From: Occultella kanbiaonis
GTDB taxonomy: Bacteria; Actinomycetota; Actinomycetes; Actinomycetales; Beutenbergiaceae
Assembly (NCBI RefSeq): GCF_009708215.1
Contig: NZ_CP046175.1
Coordinates: forward strand, 4,650,001-4,714,000
DNA: 64,000 bases
Reading direction: 5' to 3'
A model generated the notes under the pieces. That model did no database searches. It saw only the letters and a list, made by a program, of their open reading frames with translations, and was not told where the DNA came from. Below are positions 36,123-45,781 of this stretch, in pieces. The position numbers were made by a program, and so were the translations under genes. Every line of letters starts with the position of its first letter. Within the stretch, counting starts at the first letter, position 1.

Positions 36123-36923
36123 TCAGAAGAGTGCCGGTATCTCGTACGGCGTCAGGTCCCGCTCGATGTATCCATCGGCCTCGGGCCGCTTCGGAAGTTC
36201 GATCGAGCGGGTCTCCAGGGGAGCGTATGGAACCTGGCCCAGGAAATGCGTGATCAGGTTGAGGCGACCGCGCCTCTTGTCGTCGGTACGCACGACGTGC
36301 CATGGAGCCCACTCGCTGCTCGTCCTCGCCAGCATGTCGTCGCGGGCGGCGCCGAACTCGTACCACTTCGCGTACGACATGAGATCCATCTTGGACAACT
36401 TCCAGATCTTGCGCGGATCATCGATCCGCGACTGGAGGCGCTTGGTCTGCTCCTGCTCGCCCACCTCGAGCCAGTACTTGACCAGCACGATCCCGGCATC
36501 GACGATCGCGCGCTCGACGTCGGGCGTCATCGAAAGAAAGCGCTGCGACTGCTCCTCGGTGCAGAATCCCATCACTCGCTCGACCCCGGCCCGGTTGTAC
36601 CAACTACGGTCGAAGATCACGACCTCGCCACCCGCGGGCAGGTGCGGGATGTAGCGCTGGATGTACATCTGCGACCGCTCACGCTCCGTCGGGGCAGGGA
36701 GCGCCACCACGCGGAACACCCGCGGGCTCACCTTCGCGGTCATCGCCTTGATGGTGCCGCCCTTTCCGGCGGAATCACGACCCTCGAAGACGACGCAGAC
36801 CTTCGCTCCTGAGGACTTCACCCACTCCTGCAAGGCGACGAGTTCGACGTGGAGACGCGCGAGCTCCTGCTCGTATGCCTCCCTGGGCAGTTTCGCTAAG
36901 CCTGCGTGCTGGTTCTGGTCCAC
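36123..36923 (-). CDS. ppk2: Polyphosphate kinase 2
   Basis: This 266-residue kinase of the PPK2 family uses polyphosphate to phosphorylate nucleoside di- or monophosphates. Walker A is GRDSAGKGG at about 48-56, the DRSWYNRAG motif (Walker B region) begins at about 105, and PRKIWKLSKMDLMSYAKWYE is a class I-type lid segment. The GTG at 36923 is preferred; upstream in-frame sequence lacks family similarity. It is divergent from an MFS gene and likely serves energy or stress recovery. One-domain class I members mainly make GTP/ATP; specificity cannot be fixed by eye. Confidence 0.92.
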   Translation of the reverse strand: MDQNQHAGLAKLPREAYEQELARLHVELVALQEWVKSSGAKVCVVFEGRDSAGKGGTIKAMTAKVSPRVFRVVALPAPTERERSQMYIQRYIPHLPAGGEVVIFDRSWYNRAGVERVMGFCTEEQSQRFLSMTPDVERAIVDAGIVLVKYWLEVGEQEQTKRLQSRIDDPRKIWKLSKMDLMSYAKWYEFGAARDDMLARTSSEWAPWHVVRTDDKRRGRLNLITHFLGQVPYAPLETRSIELPKRPEADGYIERDLTPYEIPALF

Positions 36924-37245
36924 GTCATCACCATGCCTCTCCTCAGGGGTGGTAGGCACTACCCACGCCAGGGTGGTCCGAGGGCCACACCTCGACACCT
37001 GCCGATCCTCCGGGCCGCGTCACGGGGATCCGCCACCTCATGCATCGCCTCGCGGCGGAGGGTCGAGCCTCAAACCCAGATCCGCTCCCGAGAGTCGGTA
37101 CCCATCCACTACGACTGGGTGGTTCGCGGAGCCTGGGGCGGGCGCAGGGTGCCACAGCCCACCCCGGTTCGGGTGGTTGCTGGCAGGCGGTCCCGGACTA
37201 CCTTGGCTGCACGGCACGTCCGGCACAGGCATGGGGTGGTGCACC
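36924..37245. promoter_or_regulatory. Divergent gap between ppk2 and an MFS gene
   Basis: These 322 bases must carry promoters for both genes. A small palindrome, GGTAG (36951-36955), GCA, CTACC (36959-36963), lies 28-40 bases upstream of the ppk2 start. No gene or RNA was recognised. Confidence 0.35.
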
Positions 37246-38841
37246 ATGGGCAACCAGCAAGACGGAGGAGCAGCCGCGGCTTCGCCAGGGACCAAGCTCG
37301 CGGTCTTGCTCGCGATGGCCATGTTCGTCCTCGTGGTGGACACATCCCTAATGAACGTCTCGATCTCCGCGGTGGTCCGGGACCTGGACACGACCGTCAG
37401 CGGGGTGCAGTCCGCGATCGCGCTCGAGGCACTCGTCTCTGCTGCGTTCATTCTGATCGGGAGCAAGGTTGGCGACCTGATCGGCCGCAAGCGTGCGTAC
37501 GTACTCGGCCTACTCGGGTATGCGACGGGTGCGATCGCCATGATGGTGGCGCAGGACCTGAGGGCGATCGTCGTCTTCTGGGCCGTGATCGGGGGCCTGG
37601 GTGCTTCCTTGCTCCTGCCGGCGATGCAGTCGTTGGTGCACGGGAACTTCGAGGGTGCGGCCCAGCGCAAGGCGTACGCCCTGGTGGGTGCCGCTGCCGC
37701 CATCGCAGCGGCGGTCGGTCCCCTGCTCGGCGGCTTCATCACCACGTACCTCTCGTGGCGTGTGGCGTTCGGTATGGAGGTCGTGATCATCGCGATCGTG
37801 CTGTCCGGGATCCGGCTGGTGCACGACGCGCCGTACACGGGGTCGCGTGCGGTCGATCCGGTCGGTGCCCTGCTCTCGGTCCTGGCGATGGGCGGGCTGG
37901 TCCTCAGCGTCCTCGTGTGGCAGGAAGGGGGTGAGTTCGTCCTGCTGCTCCTCGTGGTCGGCGTGGTCGCCCTGGGCTCCCTCGTCCGCTGGTTGGTCAG
38001 TCGGAAGAAGAAGAACCGCCCGACCCTGGTCGACCCCGACCTGTTCAAGATCCCGACGTTCCGGCTCGGTATCTCCCAGCAGATGCTGCAACAGGTCGCC
38101 CTCGGGGGTGCCATGATCGCGCTCCCCATCTACCTGCAGATGGTTCTCGAGTACAACGCGATGGGGGCAGGGCTGTCCATGGCCCCGCTGTCCCTGAGTA
38201 TGTTCGCGGTCGCGCTCCTGGCCGGCCGGAAGGCAGGCGACCGTCGCCCGAGCCGGATCGTTCGCATCGGATTCTTGCTGCTCGCAGCCGGAGTAGTGGC
38301 GCTGTTGCCGATCGTCCCGCGTGCCGAGTCCGGGTGGGCGCTGGTCGGCCCACTCGTCGTGGCCGGCAGCGGGCTCGGTCTGCTCGTGTCGCAACTGAAC
38401 AACTACACCCTCGGCCCGGTCTCGGAGGAACGCGTCAGCGAAGCCGCGGGCATCAACTCCGCCGCCGGATCCTTCGGCCTGTCCTTCGGGCTGGCATTCG
38501 CCGGCGCCATCATGCTGGCGACGCTGTCGCTGACGTTCACGGCCAAGGCCGAGGGGAGTTCGGTTCTGCCGCCCGAGGACAAGGTGCAGGTCGCCGAGGC
38601 ACTCGATCGAGATGCCCAGTTGATGAGCAACAGCGATCTGGAGGAACTGTTGGCGGACGAGCCGGAGGTCATCCAGGACGAGATCGTACGCATCAACACC
38701 GAAGCTCGTCCGCTGGCGTTGCAGGTGGCGTTGGCCGTTCCCACTCTCGCGGCTCTGCTCGGCCTGGCCAACTCGTTTCGGATGGTTCGCCTCCCTGAGC
38801 CCAAGCCGACGGGCGACACGGAAGGGATGGCATTCGGGTGA
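37246..38841 (+). CDS. MFS multidrug efflux-type transporter (DHA2)
   Basis: The 531-residue protein has about fourteen membrane segments, motif A as GSKVGDLIGRKRAYV, motif C-like AAAVGPLLGGFITT, and a C-terminal extracytoplasmic loop (about 440-500) rich in Asp/Glu before the last segment. ATG 37246 is chosen; ATG 37231 is in frame and possible. The substrate is unknown. Its stop overlaps the DUF6325 start as GTGA, tying it to a small stress-type gene set. Confidence 0.88.
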   Translation: MGNQQDGGAAAASPGTKLAVLLAMAMFVLVVDTSLMNVSISAVVRDLDTTVSGVQSAIALEALVSAAFILIGSKVGDLIGRKRAYVLGLLGYATGAIAMMVAQDLRAIVVFWAVIGGLGASLLLPAMQSLVHGNFEGAAQRKAYALVGAAAAIAAAVGPLLGGFITTYLSWRVAFGMEVVIIAIVLSGIRLVHDAPYTGSRAVDPVGALLSVLAMGGLVLSVLVWQEGGEFVLLLLVVGVVALGSLVRWLVSRKKKNRPTLVDPDLFKIPTFRLGISQQMLQQVALGGAMIALPIYLQMVLEYNAMGAGLSMAPLSLSMFAVALLAGRKAGDRRPSRIVRIGFLLLAAGVVALLPIVPRAESGWALVGPLVVAGSGLGLLVSQLNNYTLGPVSEERVSEAAGINSAAGSFGLSFGLAFAGAIMLATLSLTFTAKAEGSSVLPPEDKVQVAEALDRDAQLMSNSDLEELLADEPEVIQDEIVRINTEARPLALQVALAVPTLAALLGLANSFRMVRLPEPKPTGDTEGMAFG

Positions 38842-39317
38842 CACCACGCAACGAGCAGGGCGCCCAGGGTCCGCTGGCTTCAGACCCGGACCTCGTCGAG
38901 TATGTCGTCATCAACCTGCCCGACCTCTCGTCGAGCCTCACGGTCGCGCAGGCGCTGAGGAGCCTGGTCGAGTCGTCACGGATCAGGATCCTCGACCTCG
39001 TCGGGGTCGCCATCGACGCTGAAGGCAGGTACACGGTCACCGAGCCCGAGTTGGTGTCGGCGCTGGCGGACCTGCGCGACGTGGATGGAGAGGTGGGCCG
39101 ACTTCTCAGTGACGACGACATCGTGGTCGCCTGCCGTGCGCTGCCCGCACGTACGTCCGCGCTGATCCTGGTCGCCGAGGACCTCTGGGCCAAGGTGCTG
39201 GCGGACGCGGCCCGGTCCGGCGGTGGTCAGATCGTCGGTGGCGAGCGAATCCCACGGAGCCGGTTGGAGCAGGCCGAGCGTGCGTTTCGACGAGGACGGC
39301 CGGGCGGAGGTCGATGA
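38838..39317 (+). CDS. DUF6325-like small cytoplasmic protein
   Basis: The 159-residue protein has the pattern VEYVVINLPD, then LVESSRIRILDLVGVAID and SALILVAEDLWAKVLADAARSGGGQIVGGERIP. This matches the actinobacterial DUF6325 family, which is related to DUF1269. No membrane segment or catalytic motif is seen. The GTG start overlaps the MFS stop by four bases and the stop abuts the SHOCT-like gene, so all three are co-transcribed. Its function is unknown; family members often accompany stress genes. Confidence 0.75.
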   Translation: MTPRNEQGAQGPLASDPDLVEYVVINLPDLSSSLTVAQALRSLVESSRIRILDLVGVAIDAEGRYTVTEPELVSALADLRDVDGEVGRLLSDDDIVVACRALPARTSALILVAEDLWAKVLADAARSGGGQIVGGERIPRSRLEQAERAFRRGRPGGGR

Positions 39318-39318
39318 G

Positions 39319-39591
39319 ATGAGACGGGTGGCTGGTTCTCGACGAGACCGCGTGGGGGTGCTCCGCGCAAGCCCCATGCTGGACACGACAGTCGGCGCGA
39401 CCGTCGGTCCAGTGATGAAGTGGAGGGTCGACGAGGTCCGTCAGCTTCTCTCACTCGTCGACCGTGACCTCCTGTCCGAGGAGGAGTTCGAACTTCAGAT
39501 GTTGAAGATGTTCCGGCTCTGCTCGCCAGAGTGGTCTAGCGCATCAGGCTCAGACGGCGAGCGGTCGCCACTGCCTCCGCGCGTGAGTTGA
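39319..39591 (+). CDS. SHOCT-like small protein
   Basis: This 90-residue protein has a 30-residue amphipathic helical hairpin, VDEVRQLLSLVDRDLLSEEEF, that resembles a SHOCT domain (short C-terminal oligomerisation domain). The ATG at 39319 has GGAGG nine bases upstream and follows the DUF6325 stop by one base. The 3' end overlaps the convergent LuxR gene by 56 bases. The last 20 residues look non-conserved. The biological role is unknown. Confidence 0.6.
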   Translation: MRRVAGSRRDRVGVLRASPMLDTTVGATVGPVMKWRVDEVRQLLSLVDRDLLSEEEFELQMLKMFRLCSPEWSSASGSDGERSPLPPRVS

Positions 39592-42166
39592 CGCCGAGCT
39601 TCTGGTAGATCACACGCAGGTGGAACTTCACGGTGTTGTAGGAGATGAACAATTGATCGGCGATCTCATGGAGCGTGAGGCGCGTTGGCAGCAACCGGAG
39701 CACACCACGTTCCCGAACCGTGAGCTCGGCCACAAGAGCACCGGTCGGCGAGGGGACAACCTCACCCCCCGCCACGACATGGCGTAGCCGCCGCATCCAT
39801 CCGTCCGGCACGCGCCAGGCGGCCAGTTCGAGCAGGTCGAGCACATCGCGCCCACTGTCCCCGACCGTCTCCAGCATGCCGTGCTCGGCGGCGATCTCCG
39901 CAGCCGCCGCAACCTCCTTCTCCGCAGAACCGCGATCGCTGCCGTGGAGGCTGCGGCCCAGCAGCAGGTGGCGAACCACCTGGTGCCGCGCACACCGAGG
40001 CACAGCGAGCGCGAGCGAACCGGCGGCCTCCGTGCGCCGCTGCGCGGCCAGTAACACTCGGGCGTCACTCACGGGACGCCAGAACGGGTCCTCGATCTGC
40101 CGGGCCCAGTGTGCGGCATCGCCGGGCTCACGGCACGCGAGTCCGAGCACAACGCCGCGACGCGCCAAGCAGTCGGTAGCGCCACGTCCTCCGAAGTCGT
40201 ATTCGCAGATCTCGGCGGCCGACCGGAACGCGGACCTGGCGCAATCGAGGGCGCCTTCCGACAGGTGCAGCTCTACGAGTTCGAGTTGGGCCAGGAACTG
40301 GACGAACACGTTCGGGTACGACGATTGCGACGACAGATCCTCCAGCAGTTGCCTGGCCTGTCCGTGGTCCCCGAGCTCTCGAATGCCGATGGCATCAGCC
40401 AAGGCGAGGTCGACCCGGAGCGTGCCCATGTCGCCGGCCTCTGCGATCGGCCGCACCCTGGCCGCCGTTCGCACAGCGTCGAGGGGGTAGCCACCCAGAG
40501 CTAGCGCGACGGCACGGGTACCCTCGAGGGCGACAGCACGCTCGGGGTCGTGGCTGACCCCCCGGACGACCTCCTCGACCTCCGGGCCGCCGTCGAACCA
40601 TCGCTCGTCGAGAGCGATGCCGCGCGCGACCAGACTCCAGCCGAACCTTCCCAGGGAGTCGAGCCAGGCCGGCCCGTCGAACGCGTCCAGCGCGGCCCGG
40701 GCCTGGTCCTCGCAGCGGTGCCAGTCTCCGGAGGTGATCGCCGCTGCGGCCCGGAGGATCTCCAGCCTGCCGGCACTGTGGCCACTCACCGGCTGCGATG
40801 ACTGCGCGGCGGCCAAGGCAATCTGGAACGACTGACGGTCGATCGGCATCTGGCACCATGCATACTCGATCATCGCCTCCGGGTCCGAGACGAAGGAGCT
40901 CGGAGAGATCTCCTCCGTCATGCGGCGCATGGCAGACGCTCGGCCGCCATCGAAGAGGTCGACTGCCAGGTCGGCGAGCAGACGGAGCGCCTCGCGCGGC
41001 CTTCCCGCCGACAGCCAGTGCTCGACAGCGCTCGTGCTGTCGTCGGTGGCCTCGAACCAACGGGCCGCCCGGGCATGAAGGTCTCGAAGACGCTCAGGCT
41101 GCCGACGCCCGAGCTCGGCCCGCAGCAGGTCCCTGACAAGTCCGTGCACCTCGAACCAGCCGCCGGGCTCCAGGGCCGTGACGAACAGGCCACGGCGCTC
41201 CGCCTCGGCGAGCATCTCGCCTGCCCCGGAGCTGTCGGTGAGCGCCTCGGCGAGCGAGTAGTTCACTCGGTCCGCCACCGACACGCCCAGGAGCAGACTG
41301 ATCATCTCGGGTCGCTCCGCTCGCAGCACCTCGTGCCACAGGTACTCGTCGACGAGGCGACCGGACCCGGTCGTGGCTTCGTTCTCGTGGCCCGAACGTC
41401 GGATACCGTCCGCCCCTTGTGACCGAACTGCGAGAGCGGAGAGTTGGAGGGCAGCCGCCCAGCCGCCGGCCCATTGGGCGACCTCGGACAGCTCGTCAGG
41501 GGCCGCGTCCGGACACAGCCCGACGAGCATCGCCATCGCCTCGGCATCCGAGAACCTCAGCGCCTCGAAGGAGAGATCGGCGAGCAGACCGCTGGCCCGG
41601 AACCTGTCAACGGGCAGCCTCAGCCGGCGCCGGGTCAGCACCAACAGATCCAGCCAGGCGGGCTTGTGCTCGATGAATGCCGCAAGGCACGACGACGCCG
41701 AGGCATCGTCGTCCACGAGGTGAACATCGTCGATGACCAGCACTGTCCGGTCTGCTTCGATGTCCTCGAGCACATCGACCAGCGCGTGCACCGCGTCCTC
41801 GGGTCTGTGCGGGCGACGGAGCACGGACATGGTGCTATCGGCACAGCCTGGGGCGAGTTGGTCGACGGTGGCGGCGAGCGCCGTCGTGAGCTGCTGCGGG
41901 TCACGGTCCGCGTCATCGAGTGCCAGCCAGATCGCTCGCCGCCCGGTATGAGTGATCCAGTCGGCTGCGAGCGCCGTCTTCCCGGCACCTGCCGGCGCAA
42001 CGAGAGCCAGAACCGGGCACTCGTTGAGATCCTCGAGCAGCCTCACGAGGCGCGGTCTGCGGATGAAGTGCGCCGGTGTGGTGGGAACGCGGAACTTGGA
42101 CCTGAAGAACGGCGAGTCGTATCGCCCTCGCTGCACCAGCCTGGAGCCACGTGGATCGTCTGCCAT
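39536..42166 (-). CDS. LuxR family (LAL/MalT-type) transcriptional regulator
   Basis: The 876-residue regulator has an N-terminal STAND ATPase (Walker A APAGAGKT with Lys63; Walker B VLVIDDVHLVDDD), a long helical repeat middle and a C-terminal LuxR helix-turn-helix. The HTH includes LTVRERGVLRLLPTRLTLHEIADQLFISYNTVKFHLRVIYQKLG. Such LALs act as ATP- and ligand-dependent activators. The ATG at 42166 is chosen on domain grounds; no strong ribosome site is visible. It lies between and faces away from the P-type ATPase gene, its likely target. Confidence 0.9.
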   Translation of the reverse strand: MADDPRGSRLVQRGRYDSPFFRSKFRVPTTPAHFIRRPRLVRLLEDLNECPVLALVAPAGAGKTALAADWITHTGRRAIWLALDDADRDPQQLTTALAATVDQLAPGCADSTMSVLRRPHRPEDAVHALVDVLEDIEADRTVLVIDDVHLVDDDASASSCLAAFIEHKPAWLDLLVLTRRRLRLPVDRFRASGLLADLSFEALRFSDAEAMAMLVGLCPDAAPDELSEVAQWAGGWAAALQLSALAVRSQGADGIRRSGHENEATTGSGRLVDEYLWHEVLRAERPEMISLLLGVSVADRVNYSLAEALTDSSGAGEMLAEAERRGLFVTALEPGGWFEVHGLVRDLLRAELGRRQPERLRDLHARAARWFEATDDSTSAVEHWLSAGRPREALRLLADLAVDLFDGGRASAMRRMTEEISPSSFVSDPEAMIEYAWCQMPIDRQSFQIALAAAQSSQPVSGHSAGRLEILRAAAAITSGDWHRCEDQARAALDAFDGPAWLDSLGRFGWSLVARGIALDERWFDGGPEVEEVVRGVSHDPERAVALEGTRAVALALGGYPLDAVRTAARVRPIAEAGDMGTLRVDLALADAIGIRELGDHGQARQLLEDLSSQSSYPNVFVQFLAQLELVELHLSEGALDCARSAFRSAAEICEYDFGGRGATDCLARRGVVLGLACREPGDAAHWARQIEDPFWRPVSDARVLLAAQRRTEAAGSLALAVPRCARHQVVRHLLLGRSLHGSDRGSAEKEVAAAAEIAAEHGMLETVGDSGRDVLDLLELAAWRVPDGWMRRLRHVVAGGEVVPSPTGALVAELTVRERGVLRLLPTRLTLHEIADQLFISYNTVKFHLRVIYQKLGVNSRAEAVATARRLSLMR

Positions 42167-42380
42167 GAGTACCCGATGGTTTGAGCCCTCCGAGTGGGCC
42201 GATGCACGCCACGGTATCCCCGGCACACCGGCCTGGCTTCATCCAGAATGCAGGATTCGCCGGCACGGCCGTCGCGGCAGGGCTGGGCACCAGATCAACC
42301 CACCCCGCCGAGGGTGGAGCGCAACCACCCAGCGTCTCAGCACCATCGGTGAGAACCGCACTGATCCGTGGAGGTCAACG

Positions 42381-45149
42381 ATGGCGACCGTGAACGCTGA
42401 CATTCCCGGCGCCGAGAGCCCTCGGGACCCAGTCGCTATGGAGGCGGACGACGTCGCCCGCGAACTCGGTGTCGATCCGGCTGTTGGACTCTCCAGCGAC
42501 GAGGCCCGATCGCGCCTTGCCTCCCACGGGCCGAACCGGCTCGCCAGTGGGAAGCAGGAGCCCGCATGGCGAGCCTTCGTGCGGCAGTACCAGGACTTCA
42601 TGCAATTGGTGCTCCTCGGCGCTGCGCTGATCAACCAGCTCGTGACCCAGGACACGGCTACGACGGTGGTCCTTGCCGGACTGACGGTGTTCAACGCCGT
42701 CATCGGCTTACGCCAGGAGGCGAAGGCCGAGGAGAGCGTCAAGGCGCTCTCCCAGATGATGAAGTCGATCGCGCGGGTCCGTCGTGACGGTCAGCCGACC
42801 GAACTCGACGCCGAGGAGTTGGTGCCCGGCGATGTGGTGCTGGTCGAGGCCGGCAACCGGATCCCGGCCGACGGTCGCGTGTCACTCGCCGCGACCCTCG
42901 AGATCGAGGAGGCCGCCCTGACCGGCGAGAGCCTCCCGGTCGGCAAGACAATCGAACCGGTCCCAGGTACCGACGTCCCGCTGGGCGACCGGCGGTGCAT
43001 GACCTACATGAACACCTCGGTCACGCGAGGCCGCGGAGAGGTGATCGTGACGGCCACCGGGATGGACACCGAGATCGGGCACATCGCGCACATGCTGGCC
43101 AACACCGAGACGAGCAAGACCCCCCTGCAGAAGCAGCTCGACTCGCTGTCGAAGATCATCGCTTCGATTGCGGCGGTGGCCCTCGTCCTGGTGATCCTGT
43201 TGGGACTGGCTCAGGGTGCGACGTTCGATACCCTGTTCATCACCGGCGTCGCCCTGGCGGTCGCCGCGATCCCCACTGGTCTGCCCGCCGTGGTGACCGC
43301 CCTGCTCTCGATGGGCACGCGCGAGATCGCCCGTCGCAATGCGATCGTCAAACGGCTGCCCGCCGTGGAGACGCTGGGCTCGACGTCGGCGATCTGCTCG
43401 GACAAGACCGGCACGCTCACCCTCAACAAGATGACGGCACGCGAGATCGTGATCCCCGGACACCACCGCTACACCGTCTCAGGGGAGGGCTACAGCACGG
43501 TCGGTGACATCAGCCATGTCGGGGGCGAGCGATACGACCTGGATCCATACCTGCTCCCGATGGTGCTCTGCGCCGACGCCGTCCTCGACGGCGAGTCCCT
43601 GATCGGCGATCCTACCGAGGGTGCTCTCATCGTGCTCGGAGCCAAGGGCGGACTCAACATCACCGAGACGCGGGCCGCCTACCCTCGCGTTGCCGAGGTG
43701 CCCTTCGACTCCGACTACAAGTTCATGGCGACATTCCACACCGTGACCTCGGATGACGGACGGCCGGTGGTTCGCTGCTACGTCAAGGGAGCACCCGACG
43801 TCCTCATCGCAAGGTCGACCTCCGTGCGGCAGCCCGACGGCACGGTTCTGCCGCTCACCGAAGCCAACCGGCATCTCGCACTCGAAGCGAACGACCGGAT
43901 CGCGAACGCCGGCGAGCGGGTCATGGTCGTCGCTGAACGCGACCTCGAGCCGGGCACGGTGGGGGCCGACGACGACCTCATCGGACTCGTCCAGGAGTTG
44001 ACCCTGCTGGCGATGGTCGGCATCGTCGACCCGCCACGGCCCGAGGCGAAGGCCGCCATCGGCGAGTGCCACGAGGCCGGCATCCGGGTCCGCATGATCA
44101 CCGGCGACCACGCCAGCACCGCTGCCGCGATCGCGAGCGAGCTCGGCATCGAGGGCCGGGCCGTCACCGGTGCGGAGTTCGCCTCGATGAGTGACGCGCA
44201 ACTCCTCCGGGAACTCGACGACATCGGCGTCGTCGCTCGCGTCGCACCCGAGGACAAGGTTCGCCTGGTCAGGCTGCTCAAGGAGAAGGGCGACGTCGTA
44301 GCGATGACCGGGGACGGGGTCAACGACGCCCCGGCCCTGAAGACCGCCGACATCGGCGTCGCCATGGGTATCACCGGCACGGAGGTCTCGAAGGAAGCCG
44401 CCGTCATGATCCTCACCGACGACAACTTCGCGACGATCGTCGGCGCGGTGTCCTACGGGCGTTCCCTCTATGACAACCTCCTGAAGTACCTGCGCTTCCA
44501 GATGTCCACCTTGGTCGCCTACATAGCCATCTTCATCGGGGCCGGCATCTTCGGCATCGCCAACGGTGCGCCGCTGAACCCCCTCCAGATCCTCTGGATC
44601 AACATGGTGATCGACATCCCGCTCGCCATCGCGCTCGGCTTCGACCAGCCCGCCCGCGGTCTGATGTCGCGCGCCCCTCGGCCGATCAGCGCGCCGGTGC
44701 TCTCCCGCACCAACTGGATCCGGCTCTGCGTGCAGGGCGCGGTGATGACCGTCGGCTCGCTGGTCGCGTACCAGATCGGTGCGGGCCAGGGCGGTGCCGT
44801 CGTGGCCGCGACGATGCTGCTGACCACACTGGCGCTGTTCCACCTCTTCGGGGCACTGCTGAGCCGTGACCAGACCGGGACCATGTTCGACCGCAATTCG
44901 ATTCCCGGCGCTGTGCAGTTGCGGCGCTACGCCGTCGCGCTGCTCGCGATCGTGCTGATCACGGCACTGAACTTCCTCCAGGAGATCTTCGGGACGACCG
45001 GACTCACCTTCGAGCAATGGTGCATCTGCATCGGGATCGCCTCCTCGATCGTCGTGGTCGAAGAACTGATCAAGGCGATCCTCAGGTGGCGCGCGGGGCC
45101 CACGGAGCCGGTGGCGCTACCCATTGGTCTCACACCCGCCGTGGCCTGA
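42381..45149 (+). CDS. P-type cation-transporting ATPase (P2-like) with atypical ion site
   Basis: The 922-residue pump has the actuator motif TGES (LTGESLPVGK), the phosphorylated Asp341 in SDKTGTLTLNK, the nucleotide-binding KGAPDV and the hinge MTGDGVNDAPALK. The ten-helix topology is of the SERCA/PMA type. Helix 4 reads IPTGLP where calcium pumps have PEGLP, and by-eye alignment shows other coordinating residues replaced in helices 5 and 6. The transported ion is therefore uncertain. The ATG at 42381 has GGAGG well placed. It is divergent from the LuxR gene by 214 bases. Confidence 0.9.
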   Translation: MATVNADIPGAESPRDPVAMEADDVARELGVDPAVGLSSDEARSRLASHGPNRLASGKQEPAWRAFVRQYQDFMQLVLLGAALINQLVTQDTATTVVLAGLTVFNAVIGLRQEAKAEESVKALSQMMKSIARVRRDGQPTELDAEELVPGDVVLVEAGNRIPADGRVSLAATLEIEEAALTGESLPVGKTIEPVPGTDVPLGDRRCMTYMNTSVTRGRGEVIVTATGMDTEIGHIAHMLANTETSKTPLQKQLDSLSKIIASIAAVALVLVILLGLAQGATFDTLFITGVALAVAAIPTGLPAVVTALLSMGTREIARRNAIVKRLPAVETLGSTSAICSDKTGTLTLNKMTAREIVIPGHHRYTVSGEGYSTVGDISHVGGERYDLDPYLLPMVLCADAVLDGESLIGDPTEGALIVLGAKGGLNITETRAAYPRVAEVPFDSDYKFMATFHTVTSDDGRPVVRCYVKGAPDVLIARSTSVRQPDGTVLPLTEANRHLALEANDRIANAGERVMVVAERDLEPGTVGADDDLIGLVQELTLLAMVGIVDPPRPEAKAAIGECHEAGIRVRMITGDHASTAAAIASELGIEGRAVTGAEFASMSDAQLLRELDDIGVVARVAPEDKVRLVRLLKEKGDVVAMTGDGVNDAPALKTADIGVAMGITGTEVSKEAAVMILTDDNFATIVGAVSYGRSLYDNLLKYLRFQMSTLVAYIAIFIGAGIFGIANGAPLNPLQILWINMVIDIPLAIALGFDQPARGLMSRAPRPISAPVLSRTNWIRLCVQGAVMTVGSLVAYQIGAGQGGAVVAATMLLTTLALFHLFGALLSRDQTGTMFDRNSIPGAVQLRRYAVALLAIVLITALNFLQEIFGTTGLTFEQWCICIGIASSIVVVEELIKAILRWRAGPTEPVALPIGLTPAVA

Positions 45150-45292
45150 AACGAGGATGGTCCGATGTCGTTCAGCTTCGTCACCGCAGTTTCCTCAGGA
45201 AGTTCCACCACGGCCCGGGGCCCCCGGTCTGGACCGGGCTCACCCGTGAGGCCCGCGAACTGCAAGAGCCCAACAACACAAAGAGGTGCGAG

Positions 45293-45781
45293 ATGACCAC
45301 ATTCACAGTGTGGAAGTACGAAGACCCCGACGGCGCCGCGCACGCTGAGAGCGCGCTGAAGGCGGCGGCCGCCGATGGCGTGGTCACGATAGTCGACCAC
45401 GCCGTCATGAGTTGGCCCGAGGGAGCCGACAAGCCCGAACTCCACCACGACCACGACAGCCCGAAGCGCGGCGCCGCGTGGGGGGCGCTCTGGGGAATCC
45501 TCGTAGGCGCACTGTTCACGATCCCGGTGGCGGGGGTCGTACTCGGTGCTGGGATCGGTGCCCTCGCAAAGGCAACGGAGGGAACCGGCATCACGAAGGA
45601 GGATCTGGAGCGGATCCGGACCGAGGTCGGTCCTGGCACCTCTGCGTTGTTCTTGGTCACGGAGAACACGGACCTGGACGCCCTCGGTGACCGGTTCCGC
45701 GGCCGCGACAGCAAGTTGATCCACACCAACCTCACGGCTGCCGAGCGCGCCGTGCTCCTGGAGACCTTCGGTGCCGGATGA
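45293..45781 (+). CDS. DUF1269 membrane-associated protein
   Basis: The 162-residue protein has the DUF1269 layout: a ferredoxin-like N-terminal half (TVWKYEDPDGAAHAESALKAAAADG, VTIVDHAVMSWP), a glycine-rich hydrophobic segment (AAWGALWGILVGALFTIPVAGVVLG) and a C-terminal half (TSALFLVTENTDLDAL). The ATG at 45293 follows AAAGAGG. It starts 144 bases after the ATPase and probably shares its transcript. Function unknown; related proteins occur in stress operons with DUF6325 proteins, as in this window. Confidence 0.85.
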   Translation: MTTFTVWKYEDPDGAAHAESALKAAAADGVVTIVDHAVMSWPEGADKPELHHDHDSPKRGAAWGALWGILVGALFTIPVAGVVLGAGIGALAKATEGTGITKEDLERIRTEVGPGTSALFLVTENTDLDALGDRFRGRDSKLIHTNLTAAERAVLLETFGAG

